Shown here piece after piece: positions 54,322 to 63,294 of a DNA stretch of 64,000 nt (position 1 is its first letter; every line of letters begins with the position of its first letter). The notes under the pieces are model-generated. The model had not been told where the DNA came from. It did no database searches and saw nothing but the letters and a program-made list of their open reading frames with translations. The position numbers and the translations under genes are program-made. Origin of the DNA: Azospirillum sp. TSH100 (GTDB lineage Bacteria > Pseudomonadota > Alphaproteobacteria > Azospirillales > Azospirillaceae); NCBI RefSeq assembly GCF_004923295.1, contig NZ_CP039635.1:888501-952500 (forward strand). Direction: 5' to 3'.

Positions 54322-55734
54322 ATGTCGAACCCCTCCGCGCCCTCCCTCTCCCCTGCCCGATCCGCCACCATCAGGCCGCCCGCCGCGGTGGACGGCCTGC
54401 CGATTCCGCAACGCTACTGGGCGATGGCGGCGATGACCGTCGCGCTTATCATGGCGGTGCTGGACGGGGTGGTCGCCAACATCGCCCTGCCGACCATTCA
54501 GCGCGAGTTCGCCGTCGATGCCGCCAGTGCGATCTGGGTGGTCAACGCCTACCAGCTGGCGGTCACCGTCTCGCTGTTTCCGATGGCCTCGCTTGGCGAC
54601 ATCATCGGCTACCGCAAGGTCTACTGGTTCGGGCTGGCGGTCTTCACCGCAGCCTCGCTGGCCTGCGCGCTGTCGCCGACTCTGCCGGTGCTGACCGCCG
54701 CCCGCGTGTTGCAGGGCATCGGCGGTGCCGGGATCATGAGCGTCAATCTGGCGCTGGTCCGCCACATCTATCCCTCCACCCATCTCGGCCGGGGCGTCGG
54801 CTACAACGCGATGATCGTCGCGGTGTCCTCCGCTGCGGGCCCCAGCCTTGCGGCGCTGATCCTGTCGGTGGCCTCCTGGCCCTGGCTGTTCGCCGTCAAT
54901 GTGCCGCTCGGGCTGGCGGCGCTGGCGGTGGCGGCGCGGGCGATGCCGGCGTCGAACCCGGCCGGTCACCGCTTCGACTGGCTGAGCGCCGCGCTCAATG
55001 CCGGCACGCTCGGCCTGCTGATCGTCGGCTTCAAGGGGGTGGACGGCAGCCAGCCCTATTGGCTCGTTGCGGCGGAACTGGTCGGGGCGCTGGCGCTGGG
55101 CGCAACGCTGGTGCGCCGCGAATTGGCGCAGGCGGCGCCGTTGCTGCCGGTGGATCTGCTGCGCCGTCCGGTCTTCGCCCTGACGGTCGTCACCTCGGTC
55201 TGCTCCTTCGCGGCGCAGAACATCGTCTTCGTCGCCATGCCCTTCTTCTTCGAGGATGTGCTGAACCGGTCGCTGGCCGAATCGGGGCTGCTGATGACGC
55301 CCTGGCCGCTGGTGGTGGCGCTGATCGCCCCGATCTCCGGCCGGCTGGCCGACCGCTACGAGCCGACGCGGCTGGCGGCGGCGGGTCTGCTGGCCTTCGC
55401 CTCCGGCCTCGCCCTGATGGCGCTGCTGCCGCCCGACCCGTCGACGCTTGATGTCGTCTGGCGCATGGCGCTGGCCGGTTTCGGTTTCGGCCTGTTCCAG
55501 ACCCCGAACAACAAGGTGCTGGTCAGCAGCGCGCCGAAGGAGCGCAGCGGCGGCGCCAGCGGCATCCAGGCGACCGGCCGGCTGCTCGGCCAGACGCTGG
55601 GCGCCGCCACGGTCGGTCTGGTCTTCACCGCCATCGGCAAGGCGGACGGCAGCGTCGTCGTGCTGTGGCTGGGCTCCGGCCTGTGCCTCGTCGCCTGCCT
55701 GACCGGCATCTTCCGCCGCCGCCCGGCCGCCTGA
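54322..55734 (+). CDS. MFS multidrug exporter, DHA2 (14-helix) family
   Basis: A 470-residue transporter with 13-14 predicted helices. Motif A is PMASLGDIIGYRKVYWFGL, the GIGGAGIMSVNLALV motif C-like region follows, and QTPNNKVLVSSAPKERSG is typical of the EmrB/QacA group. The start at 54322 (MSNPSAPSLSP) is chosen over an ATG 78 nt earlier that lies in the stress promoter region. Substrate not readable. Confidence 0.88.
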   Translation: MSNPSAPSLSPARSATIRPPAAVDGLPIPQRYWAMAAMTVALIMAVLDGVVANIALPTIQREFAVDAASAIWVVNAYQLAVTVSLFPMASLGDIIGYRKVYWFGLAVFTAASLACALSPTLPVLTAARVLQGIGGAGIMSVNLALVRHIYPSTHLGRGVGYNAMIVAVSSAAGPSLAALILSVASWPWLFAVNVPLGLAALAVAARAMPASNPAGHRFDWLSAALNAGTLGLLIVGFKGVDGSQPYWLVAAELVGALALGATLVRRELAQAAPLLPVDLLRRPVFALTVVTSVCSFAAQNIVFVAMPFFFEDVLNRSLAESGLLMTPWPLVVALIAPISGRLADRYEPTRLAAAGLLAFASGLALMALLPPDPSTLDVVWRMALAGFGFGLFQTPNNKVLVSSAPKERSGGASGIQATGRLLGQTLGAATVGLVFTAIGKADGSVVVLWLGSGLCLVACLTGIFRRRPAA

Positions 55735-55738
55735 CGGC

Positions 55739-56326
55739 TTATTGGTTGCCGGGCTGCCGGCTTTCCGGCCGGGTCAGCGTCGGCTCGTCGCCGTAGGCGA
55801 AGATGGGGGCCTTGTCCAGCTCGTCCTGCCCGATGTCCAGCATCGGCCCGTCAGGGCCGTTCGCCAGGGTGCCGGCCGGCACGGCCACCAGCTTTTCACC
55901 CAGCCCCAGAACCTCGTTCGGCGCCATCACGATGCGGTCGACCCGGTCACCGCTGCGGTCCATGGTGAAGTCGAGGATGCGGCCGGCCGGCTGCCCGTCG
56001 CGGGTGCGCAGCTCCGTCCCCACCATCGCCCGCGCCTGCTCGGGATTGAGCGCTGCGGAGGGCAATGCCGCCACCGGCGGCGACGAGCCCTGTCCAACGC
56101 CCATCTGCGCACCGGTCACCGGTGGGGCGGGATTCTGCACCTCAAGTGACGGCGCCTCGCCACTGACCCCCTGCGGGGAGATGATCTGCCCGGTCGCCGG
56201 CTGGTCGTCGGGCCGGGGCGCGGTCATCAGCGGCGGCGTGGCGGTGGCGCTCGGTGCGGTTTGGGCAAAGGCGGTGCCGGTCAGCAGCAGCGCCGTGGCC
56301 GGAGCGAGCAAGAGAGGGCGGAGCAT
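55739..56326 (-). CDS. Secreted PRC-barrel domain protein
   Basis: A 195-residue protein with a signal peptide (LLLTGTAFAQ) and a Pro/Ala-rich linker; a PRC-barrel domain covers about residues 95-185 (VGTELRTRDGQPAGRILDFT; VPAGTLANGPDGPMLDIGQD). PRC-barrel proteins of this length are common in alphaproteobacteria and tend to be exported and stress-linked. Function unknown. Convergent with the MFS gene. Confidence 0.8.
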   Translation of the reverse strand: MLRPLLLAPATALLLTGTAFAQTAPSATATPPLMTAPRPDDQPATGQIISPQGVSGEAPSLEVQNPAPPVTGAQMGVGQGSSPPVAALPSAALNPEQARAMVGTELRTRDGQPAGRILDFTMDRSGDRVDRIVMAPNEVLGLGEKLVAVPAGTLANGPDGPMLDIGQDELDKAPIFAYGDEPTLTRPESRQPGNQ

Positions 56327-56411
56327 GGGGGCGACCCTTCCGTTCGGATTCACGCATCGCCCTGGTTAACAGCGCAAGGTGGGCTTGGGTTGCCGACATG
56401 AATCCGTGCCC

Positions 56412-56440
56412 GTCTCCCGCTCCCTGGGGGGAGAGGGGAC
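56412..56440. repeat. REP-like palindrome
   Basis: GTCTCCCGCTCCCTGGGGGG then AGAGGGGAC, a degenerate single REP unit next to the DUF3072 gene end. Confidence 0.55.
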
Positions 56441-56445
56441 TTCCC

Positions 56446-56700
56446 CTACTTTCCGCGGCCGGTCTTGTCCTGAAGCGCGTCGATACGCTTGGACGCTTCC
56501 GCCTTGGTCAGGCCGTCATCGAAGGACTCGCCGGCCTCCTCGCTCAGGGTCTTCAGATACGAGGCCTGGGCGCCGGTCATAGGCTCGTCGCCGGTGGTCC
56601 AGTCGTCGGGGTTCTTGTCGCGGTTCGACGTGTCTTCGCCGGTCTTCGGATTCCCGTGGCCGGCATGGTCGTGCTGGTCGGCGGTGTGCTTGGTCGTCAT
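56446..56700 (-). CDS. DUF3072 protein
   Basis: An 84-residue protein. The C-terminal half is the DUF3072 domain (MTGAQASYLKTLSEEAGESF then LTKAEASKRIDALQ); the N-terminal half is a His/Asp/Asn-rich disordered stretch (MTTKHTADQHDHAGHGNPKT). The domain resembles a small helical SAP/HeH-like DNA-binding fold by pattern. AAGGAGG is 7 nt before the ATG, and an EcfG-type promoter begins 33 nt upstream, so expression is probably stress-induced. Confidence 0.8.
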   Translation of the reverse strand: MTTKHTADQHDHAGHGNPKTGEDTSNRDKNPDDWTTGDEPMTGAQASYLKTLSEEAGESFDDGLTKAEASKRIDALQDKTGRGK

Positions 56701-56732
56701 GATCCGTGCCTCCTTGAAAGGAACGCATCATG

Positions 56733-56757
56733 AACAGAGGCGACAATGGGAAGTTCC
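56733..56757 (-). promoter_or_regulatory. EcfG-type general stress promoter (minus strand)
   Basis: Minus strand: GGAAC, 17-nt spacer, GTT, ending 33 nt before the DUF3072 start. Same spacing as at 27141 and 54199. Confidence 0.6.
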
Positions 56758-56776
56758 CGCCCTCACCGCAAAATAC

Positions 56777-57388
56777 TCAGCTGCCGTTGCGCCGCAGCAG
56801 GAAAACCCCCTGCTCGCCCAGCAGGTTGGCGAAGCCGGAATGGGCGCGGCTGGTCACCCGGCCGGCGCGGTCGATGATCCGGGTCTGCTCGATGGTGATG
56901 CCCATTTCCTCCGTCAGCACGACGAAGTCGCGCAGGGTGCAGAAATGGATGTTGGGCGTTTCCCACCACTGGTAGCCCAGCTTTTCCGTCACCGGCATGC
57001 GGCCGGTCAGCATCAGCTGCATGCGGACGCGCCAATAGCCGAAATTCGGAACCGAGACGATGGCGCGCCGTCCGATGCGGCACAGCATCTCCAGCACGTC
57101 GCGCGGCTGCTTCATCGCCTGCAGCGTCTGGCCGAGGATGACATAGTCGAAGGCTTCCGCCGGATAGTCCTTCAGGTCGGTCTCGGCATCGCCCTGGATT
57201 ACCGACAGGCCGTGGGCGACGCACTGGCGCACGCCGTCCATGCTCAGTTCGATGCCGCGCCCGTCGACATTCTTGGTGTGGGACAGATAATCCAGTAGGG
57301 CGCCGTCGCCACAGCCGACGTCCAGCACGCGGCTGTTCGGCTCCACCATCTCGGCGATCAGCTTCAGGTCGTCGCGAATGTCCACCAT
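56777..57388 (-). CDS. metW: MetW, methionine biosynthesis methyltransferase-like protein
   Basis: A 203-residue class I methyltransferase-fold protein. SAM motif [15 protein letters not shown], then [13 protein letters not shown] and [20 protein letters not shown] are characteristic of MetW. It works with MetX; in some bacteria MetXW is required for homoserine acyl transfer. It follows metX by 26 nt on the same strand. Confidence 0.94.
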   Translation of the reverse strand: MVDIRDDLKLIAEMVEPNSRVLDVGCGDGALLDYLSHTKNVDGRGIELSMDGVRQCVAHGLSVIQGDAETDLKDYPAEAFDYVILGQTLQAMKQPRDVLEMLCRIGRRAIVSVPNFGYWRVRMQLMLTGRMPVTEKLGYQWWETPNIHFCTLRDFVVLTEEMGITIEQTRIIDRAGRVTSRAHSGFANLLGEQGVFLLRRNGS

Positions 57389-57414
57389 CTTCGGTTGTCC
57401 AGCTCCAATCCCAC

Positions 57415-58623
57415 TCAGCGCGCGCGGCGGCGGACGGACAGGCCGCGATGCTCGGCGCAACCCTCCAGGAAGCCGTGGATGACCTGATGGAACTCCGGCT
57501 CGTCCAGCAGGAAGGCGTCGTGGCCCTTGTCGGTCTCGATCTCCACGAAGCTGACATTGGCGGCGACGGCGTTCAGCGCATGCACGATGGCCCGCGATTC
57601 CGAGGTCGGGAACAGCCAGTCGCTGGAGAAGCTGGCAAGGCAGAAGCGCACCGGCGTGGTCTTCCCCCCCGGCCGGAAGGCGTTGGCCAGCGATCCCCCG
57701 GCATCGGCGGCGAGGTCGAAGTAATCCATCGCGCGGGTGATGTAGAGGTAGGAGTTGGCGTCGAACCGCTCGACGAAGGCCGCCCCCTGATAACGCAGGT
57801 AGCTTTCCACCTGGAAATCGGCGTCGAAGCCGTAGGTGACCGACTTGCGGTCCTGCAGATTGCGGCCGAACTTGCGGTGCAGCGCCGCTTCCGACAGGTA
57901 GGTGATGTGCGCGGCCATGCGGGCGACGGCCAGACCGGCTTCCGGCTTGGTGCCTTCCAGCAGGTAATTGCCGCCGCGCCATTCCGGGTCGGCCATGATC
58001 GCCTGACGGCCGACCTCGTGGAAGGCGATGTTCTGGGCCGAATGGCGGGCGGCGGTGGCGATGGGCACCGCGGCGAACACCGACTCCGGATAGGCGACCG
58101 CCCATTGCAGCACCTGCATGCCGCCCATCGAGCCACCGATGACGCAGAACAGCTTCTCGATGCCGAGATGCTCGACCAGCAGCTTCTGCGCCCGCACCAT
58201 GTCGCCGATGGTCACGACGGGGAAGGACAGGCCATAGGGCTGGCCGGTGGCCGGATCGACGTCCTTCGGCCCGGTGCTGCCCAGGCAGCCGCCCAGCACG
58301 TTGGAACAGATGACGAAATAGCGGTCGGTGTCCACCGGCTTGCCAGGGCCGACCAGCATCTCCCACCAGCCGGGCTTGCCGGTGACCGGGTGCTTCTCCA
58401 CCACGAAATGGTCGCCGGTCAGGGCGTGGCAGATGAAGATCGCGTTGGACTTGTCGGCGTTCAGCGTGCCGTAGGTCTGGTAGGCGATCTGGAAGCCGCC
58501 GATCTCCACCCCGCTGTCCAGCCGCATCGGCCGGTCGACCGCCAGACGCACGCGCTTGCCCGGCATGACCTGTTCAGTGGAGGCTGGGGCATTGGGGGCG
58601 GAGCTGTCGAGGGCCGCGGACAT
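57415..58623 (-). CDS. metX: Homoserine O-acyltransferase MetX
   Basis: A 402-residue alpha/beta-hydrolase. The catalytic serine is in [13 protein letters not shown], the aspartate in [10 protein letters not shown] and the histidine in [11 protein letters not shown]. It acylates homoserine, the first committed step of methionine synthesis. Unlike many alphaproteobacterial metX genes, no SAM-II-like element was seen in its leader; a TTGACA-N18-TAGCTA promoter is upstream. Confidence 0.94.
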   Translation of the reverse strand: MSAALDSSAPNAPASTEQVMPGKRVRLAVDRPMRLDSGVEIGGFQIAYQTYGTLNADKSNAIFICHALTGDHFVVEKHPVTGKPGWWEMLVGPGKPVDTDRYFVICSNVLGGCLGSTGPKDVDPATGQPYGLSFPVVTIGDMVRAQKLLVEHLGIEKLFCVIGGSMGGMQVLQWAVAYPESVFAAVPIATAARHSAQNIAFHEVGRQAIMADPEWRGGNYLLEGTKPEAGLAVARMAAHITYLSEAALHRKFGRNLQDRKSVTYGFDADFQVESYLRYQGAAFVERFDANSYLYITRAMDYFDLAADAGGSLANAFRPGGKTTPVRFCLASFSSDWLFPTSESRAIVHALNAVAANVSFVEIETDKGHDAFLLDEPEFHQVIHGFLEGCAEHRGLSVRRRAR

Positions 58624-58700
58624 CTCGTTTCGTGCCTTGTCGGAAGCCTTACGGCGCCTTGATGGAGACCGTCAGGGAGCTGTGGCGGAACGGGAGCGTA

Positions 58701-58730
58701 TAGCTACGAAGCCGGCCTTCGGAGTGTCAA
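58701..58730 (-). promoter_or_regulatory. Probable metX promoter
   Basis: Minus strand TTGACA (58725-58730), 18-nt spacer, TAGCTA (58701-58706). The spacer contains CGAAG-GCCGG-CTTCG, a possible operator dyad. Confidence 0.5.
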
Positions 58731-58800
58731 TGTTTTCTTTGATTTCAGGGCGCATGCGGACTACTACTAACCGGCTCTGCATTCGATGGTTTTTTGACCC

Positions 58801-59697
58801 ATGGCCTCCGCACGGACCCCGCTCGACGATTTGCGCCGCGAAATCGACCAGATCGACGACGCGATCCATGACCTGTTGATGCGCCGCGCCGCCGTGGTGG
58901 AACGCATCGGAGCGGCCAAGGGCAATGGCGCGGCGGAAGTCGGCGCCCAGCCCGTCTTCCTGCGCCCGGCGCGCGAGGCGACCATCCTGCGCCGCCTGAT
59001 GGCCCGCCATGCCGGCACCTTCCCCGCCCAGGTCGTCGTCCGCATCTGGCGGGAGATGATCACCGCCTTCACCCGCATGCAGGGGCCCTTCGCCGTCGCC
59101 GTCTATGCGCCGGAGGACCGCCGCGGATTCTGGGACGTGGCGCGCGACCATTTCGGCGGGTTCGTGCCGATGACCGCCGTCAACACCCCCGCCGCCGCCC
59201 TGCGTGCGGTGTCGGAGGGAACCGCGACAGTCGCCGTGGTGCCCTATCCGGCCGAGGACGATTCGGACCCCTGGTGGCGTTTCCTGGTGTCGGCCGACGC
59301 CGGCCGGCCGCAGGTGGTGGCGCGGCTGCCCTTCGGCGGGCGCGGCAATGCCCGCGGCGAGAACCGCGACGCGCTCGCCATCGCCGCCGTCCCGCACGAG
59401 CCGACCGGCGACGACCGCACCCTGCTGAGCATCGAGATCGGCGGCGACCTCAGCCGCGGCCGTCTGAAGGATGCGCTGGAGGCCTGCGGCCTGCCGCCGG
59501 TCGGCTTCTGCACCTGGCATCCGGCCGGCCACGCCACCGGGATGAGCGGCGGCGGCCCGTCGGTCCATCTGGTCGAGATCGCCGATTTCGTCGGCCAGGG
59601 CGACCCCCGCCTGGCCCGGCTGACCGAACGCACCGGGGACATCCCGGTGCGGGTCAATGTCGTCGGCGGCTATGCCGTGCCGCTCGCTCTGGGCTGA
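58801..59697 (+). CDS. Chorismate mutase, AroQ type, with C-terminal extension
   Basis: A 298-residue protein. The first 95 residues are an AroQ chorismate mutase (LDDLRREIDQIDDAIHDLLM; ERIGAAKGNGAA). The remainder looks like a degenerate prephenate-dehydratase-like substrate domain (FAVAVYAPEDRRGFWDVARD) lacking clear catalytic residues. It makes prephenate for Phe/Tyr. It lies divergent from metX and upstream of hisC, an arrangement common in Rhodospirillales, where a prephenate dehydrogenase usually follows; that gene is absent here. Confidence 0.88.
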   Translation: MASARTPLDDLRREIDQIDDAIHDLLMRRAAVVERIGAAKGNGAAEVGAQPVFLRPAREATILRRLMARHAGTFPAQVVVRIWREMITAFTRMQGPFAVAVYAPEDRRGFWDVARDHFGGFVPMTAVNTPAAALRAVSEGTATVAVVPYPAEDDSDPWWRFLVSADAGRPQVVARLPFGGRGNARGENRDALAIAAVPHEPTGDDRTLLSIEIGGDLSRGRLKDALEACGLPPVGFCTWHPAGHATGMSGGGPSVHLVEIADFVGQGDPRLARLTERTGDIPVRVNVVGGYAVPLALG

Positions 59698-59764
59698 TGT
59701 GCACGAATGAGGCGAGCCGCCGGGGCGGCTCCTGCCTTATCCTGCCGGCCCTCCGTGAAACGAT

Positions 59765-59789
59765 GGAACAGTGCCGTCGGAACTGTTCC
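59765..59789. promoter_or_regulatory. Inverted repeat upstream of hisC
   Basis: GGAACAGT / ACTGTTCC, a perfect eight-base dyad with a nine-base spacer, 49 nt before hisC. It could be an mRNA hairpin or an operator. A GGAAC...GTT pair is inside it, but at 15-nt spacing, too short for a good EcfG promoter. Confidence 0.45.
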
Positions 59790-59838
59790 TCCCGATCCAT
59801 GAACCGCCCATCCACCATCGTCGGAAGGTAAGCAGACC

Positions 59839-60930
59839 ATGACCCAGCCGAACGGCCCACAGCCGCGTCCGGGGATTCTCGACATCGCCGCCTATGTCGG
59901 CGGCGAGCATCAGGGTCATATCCGTCTCGCCTCAAACGAAGGGGCATTGGGGCCGAGCCCGAAGGCGATGGAGGCCTATGCGGCGGCGGCCGGAACCCTG
60001 CATCGCTATCCGGATGGCGGTTCGGCCGCGCTGCGCGGCGCCATCGCCAAGCGCTTCAACCTGGATGCCGACCGCATCGTCTGCGGTGCCGGGTCGGACG
60101 AGATCATCAGCCTGCTGATCCGCTCCTATGCCGGACCGGGCGACGAGGTGCTGTATTCGCAATACGGCTTCCTGATGTACCCGATCGGCGCCAAGTCGGT
60201 CGGCGCCACCCCGGTGACGGCGCCGGAGGACGGGCTGACCGCCAGCGTCGACAATCTGCTGGCCCGCGTCACCCCGCGCACCCGTCTGGTCTTCCTCGCC
60301 AACCCGAACAACCCGACCGGCACCTATCTGCCGGCCTCGGAGGTGGCGCGGCTGCATGCCGGCCTGCCGCCGGACGTCATCCTGGTCATCGACGCGGCCT
60401 ATGCCGAATACATGAACAAGGATGACTACACCGCCGGCGAGGAGTTGGTGGAGCGGTTCCCCAACGTGGTGATGACCCGCACCTTCTCGAAGATCTTCGC
60501 GCTGGGCTCCCTGCGCATCGGCTGGTGCTATGGGCCGGCGGGGATCGTCGACGTGCTGAACCGGGTGCGCGGCCCCTTCAACGTGTCGAATGCCGCCCAT
60601 GTCGCCGGCGTCGCCGCGGTGGAGGATGCCGAGTTCCTCGACCGCTCCCGCCGCCACAACGAGCATTGGCGCGAATGGTTCTCCGCCACCGTGCGGGAGC
60701 TGGGCCTGACGGTGCATCCCAGCGTGACCAACTTCGTGCTGGTCGATTTCAAGGGCCAGCCCGCCGGCAAGGACGATGCCGAGGCCGCCCGCCAGTTCCT
60801 GAAGGCCCGCGGCATCCTGGTCCGCCAGATGCCGTCCTACGGCCTGCCGAGCTGCCTGCGCGTCACCATCGGCACCGAGCAGGAGATGCGCGCGGTCGCC
60901 GAGGCGTTGCGGGATTTCCTGAAGGCTTGA
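59839..60930 (+). CDS. hisC: Histidinol-phosphate/aromatic aminotransferase
   Basis: A 363-residue PLP aminotransferase of fold type I. Landmarks: LASNEGALGPSPKAMEAYAA, LANPNNPTGTYL, the PLP lysine in TRTFSKIFALGSLRIGW, and RVTIGTEQEMRAVAEAL. Beside a chorismate mutase this HisC copy probably handles aromatic amino acids (HisC2 role) as well as or instead of histidinol phosphate. It ends before a large repeat element. Confidence 0.93.
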   Translation: MTQPNGPQPRPGILDIAAYVGGEHQGHIRLASNEGALGPSPKAMEAYAAAAGTLHRYPDGGSAALRGAIAKRFNLDADRIVCGAGSDEIISLLIRSYAGPGDEVLYSQYGFLMYPIGAKSVGATPVTAPEDGLTASVDNLLARVTPRTRLVFLANPNNPTGTYLPASEVARLHAGLPPDVILVIDAAYAEYMNKDDYTAGEELVERFPNVVMTRTFSKIFALGSLRIGWCYGPAGIVDVLNRVRGPFNVSNAAHVAGVAAVEDAEFLDRSRRHNEHWREWFSATVRELGLTVHPSVTNFVLVDFKGQPAGKDDAEAARQFLKARGILVRQMPSYGLPSCLRVTIGTEQEMRAVAEALRDFLKA

Positions 60931-60952
60931 GTGTTCCGGCTTGGGAGAATCT

Positions 60953-61070
60953 CCCTCTCCCCCCCGGGGAGAGGGGCGGGGTGAGGGGGATGCGCTGCGT
61001 GGCCATCCCGAGAATCCTTGCTGTGCGCCCCCCTCACCCTAACCCTCTCCCCGGGGGGGGAGAGGGGACT
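60953..61070. repeat. Paired palindromic GC-rich repeat (REP/BIME type), copy B
   Basis: Left unit CCCTCTCCCCCCCGGGGAGA then GGGGCGGGGTGAGGG; right unit CCCTCACCCTAACCCTCTCC then CCGGGGGGGGAGAGG. The spacer GATGCGCTGCGTGGCCATCC and GAGAATCCTTGC matches, when inverted, the spacer of copy A at 20334-20473. It lies between convergent hisC and codA. Confidence 0.85.
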
Positions 61071-61084
61071 CTCGTTCACGTGCC

Positions 61085-62365
61085 TCACCCCCGCTTCAGC
61101 AGGAAATCGACGGTCTCCGGTCGCCCCGGCAAATCGAGCTTCGCCTGCACCGGCTCGCAGCGGCTGACGATCCGTCCCCGGCGCAGCACGAACAGGCGGG
61201 CGGCGCGGGTGCGGATCGCCTCCACCGGGCTGCCGGCCTGGAGCACCACGAGGTCGGCGTTGCAGCCCGGCTCCAGCCCATAGCCGTCCAGATGCAGCAG
61301 CCTGGCCGGGTTGACCGTCACCGCGTCGAAGGCGGCCTTCATGCCGTCCTGTCCGGTCATCTGGCCGACATGCAACCCCATATGCGCCACCTCCAGCATG
61401 TCACCGGAGCCCAGCGGATACCAGGGGTCCATCACACAGTCATGGCCGAAGGCGACGGTCAGTCCGGCGGCCATCAGCTCCGGTACGCGGGTCATGCCCC
61501 GGCGCTTGGGATAAGTGTCGTGGCGGCCTTGGAGGACGATGTTGATCAGCGGGTTGGCGATCACCCCCAGCCGCGCCTCCGCCATCAGCGGGATCAGCTT
61601 GGAGACATAGTAATTGTCCATCGAGTGCATGGAGGTCAGGTGCGACCCCGTCACCCGGCCCTGCATCCCCAGCCGCTGCGTCTCGTAGGCCAGTGTCTCG
61701 ACATGGCGGGACAGCGGGTCGTCGCTCTCGTCGCAATGCATGTCGACCAGCAGCCCGCGCTCCGCCGCGATCTCGCAGAGCAGCCGGACCGAGGCCGCGC
61801 CGTCGGCCATTGTGCGTTCGAAATGCGGGATGCCGCCGACGACATCGACGCCCATGTCCAGCGCCCGCACCAGCAACTCCTTGGCGCCGGCCGAGCGGAG
61901 AACGCCGTCCTGCGGGAAGGCGACCAGTTGCAGGTCGAGATAGGGGGCGACGCGCTTCTTGACGTCGAGCAGCGCCTCGGTCGCCAGCAGGCGCGGATCG
62001 CAGATGTCGACATGGCTGCGGATCGCCAGCAAGCCGCGCCCGACCGCCCAGTCGCAGTAGGCGAGCGCCCGCTCGACGATGGCGTCCTGGGTCAGCTGCG
62101 GCTTCAGCTCGCCCCACAGCGCGATGCCTTCCAGCAGGGTGCCGCTCCGGTTCACCCGCGGCAGGCCGTAGCTGAGCGTGCTGTCCATATGGAAATGGGC
62201 ATCGACGAAGGGGGGGCTGACCAGCCGGCCGGTGGCGTCGATCTCGGTGCCCGCCTCGCCGGCCAGAGTGGCTTCGACCGCGGCGATGCGCCCGTCCTTG
62301 ATGCCGATGTCGATACCGGTGCGGCCATCCGGCAGGGTGGCGCGGCGCAGGATCAGGTCGAACAT
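61085..62365 (-). CDS. codA: Cytosine deaminase-like amidohydrolase
   Basis: A 426-residue metal-dependent hydrolase. The metal histidines are in VDAHFHMDSTL, the glutamate and aspartate in VDMHCDESDDPLS, and GHDCVMDPWYPLGSGDMLEV matches the E. coli cytosine deaminase active-site aspartate block almost exactly. It converts cytosine to uracil and ammonia; related enzymes take isoguanine or creatinine. It starts at the base where the upstream permease ends (62365), so the two are translationally coupled. Confidence 0.92.
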   Translation of the reverse strand: MFDLILRRATLPDGRTGIDIGIKDGRIAAVEATLAGEAGTEIDATGRLVSPPFVDAHFHMDSTLSYGLPRVNRSGTLLEGIALWGELKPQLTQDAIVERALAYCDWAVGRGLLAIRSHVDICDPRLLATEALLDVKKRVAPYLDLQLVAFPQDGVLRSAGAKELLVRALDMGVDVVGGIPHFERTMADGAASVRLLCEIAAERGLLVDMHCDESDDPLSRHVETLAYETQRLGMQGRVTGSHLTSMHSMDNYYVSKLIPLMAEARLGVIANPLINIVLQGRHDTYPKRRGMTRVPELMAAGLTVAFGHDCVMDPWYPLGSGDMLEVAHMGLHVGQMTGQDGMKAAFDAVTVNPARLLHLDGYGLEPGCNADLVVLQAGSPVEAIRTRAARLFVLRRGRIVSRCEPVQAKLDLPGRPETVDFLLKRG

Positions 62366-63288
62366 CAGCGTTCTCCTTTGCGGTACGGAATCATCAGGGC
62401 GCGCGGGTAGGAGGCCCGGCGGGCCACCAGAACCAGCGCCAGGATGCTCAACAGATAGGGCATCATCAGGAACAGCTGGTAGGGCAGGACGCCGCCGCTG
62501 GCCTGCTGCAGCCGCAGCTGCAGCGCGTCGAACACCGCGAACAGCAGGGCGCCCAGCATCGCCTTGCCCGGCCGCCAGGAGGCGAAGACCACCAGCGCGA
62601 TGCAGATCCAGCCGCGCCCGTTGACCATGTTGAAGAAGAAGGCGTTGAAGGCCGACAGCGTCAGGAAGGCGCCGGCCAGCGCCATCAGCGCGCTGCCCGC
62701 CACCACGGCACCGATGCGGATGGCGGTGACGTTCAGCCCCTGCGCCTCGGCGGCGGCCGGATTCTCGCCGACCATCCGCACGGCCAGCCCGACCGGCGTG
62801 CGGTAGAGGACATAGGCGACCACCGCGACCAGCAGGAACGCAAGGTAGGTCAGCGGCGTCTGGGCCAGGGCGCCGGGCAGGGCCAGCGGCTGGAACGGCT
62901 CGACGGTCGGCGGGGTGCTGGCCTGCGGCAGGACGAGACGGTAGACGAAATAGGACAGGCTGGTGCCCAGCAGGGTCACGCCGATGCCGGTCACATGCTG
63001 CGACAGACCGAGCGGCACGGTCAGCGCCGCATGCAGCAGGCCGAGCAGCGCACCGCAGCATGCCGCGACCAGCACGCCGGTCCACAGGTCGGCCCCCTGG
63101 TAGACCGCCATCCAGCCGGCCATGGCGCCCAGCGTCATGATGCCTTCGATGCCGAGATTGAGAACTCCGGCCCGCTCGCACACCAGCTCGCCCAGCGTGC
63201 CCAGCACATAGGGGGTGGCGATGCGCAGCACCGCGGTCCAGAAGGCGGCCGACAGCAGGATGTCGAGGAGGATCGACAGGAAATCCAT
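62365..63288 (-). CDS. Nucleoside/purine ABC transporter permease (YufQ-like)
   Basis: A 307-residue BPD_transp_2 family permease with about nine helices. Landmarks: ERAGVLNLGIEGIMTLGAMA, LTVPLGLSQHVTGIGVTLLG and VGENPAAAEAQGLNVTAIRI. It pairs with the next permease; ATP-binding and BMP-type binding protein genes would lie outside the window. With codA this predicts uptake of nucleobases or nucleosides. Confidence 0.9.
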   Translation of the reverse strand: MDFLSILLDILLSAAFWTAVLRIATPYVLGTLGELVCERAGVLNLGIEGIMTLGAMAGWMAVYQGADLWTGVLVAACCGALLGLLHAALTVPLGLSQHVTGIGVTLLGTSLSYFVYRLVLPQASTPPTVEPFQPLALPGALAQTPLTYLAFLLVAVVAYVLYRTPVGLAVRMVGENPAAAEAQGLNVTAIRIGAVVAGSALMALAGAFLTLSAFNAFFFNMVNGRGWICIALVVFASWRPGKAMLGALLFAVFDALQLRLQQASGGVLPYQLFLMMPYLLSILALVLVARRASYPRALMIPYRKGER

Positions 63289-63294
63289 AACCCC

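Noticed and set aside
58624..58800. SAM-II or other SAM riboswitch before metX
   Set aside because: Expected in alphaproteobacteria, so the leader was read on the minus strand; no conserved SAM-II pairing or its characteristic loops could be found.
59765..59789. EcfG promoter before hisC
   Set aside because: GGAAC and GTT are present but 15 nt apart, below the 16-17 nt spacing, and they are explained by the dyad.
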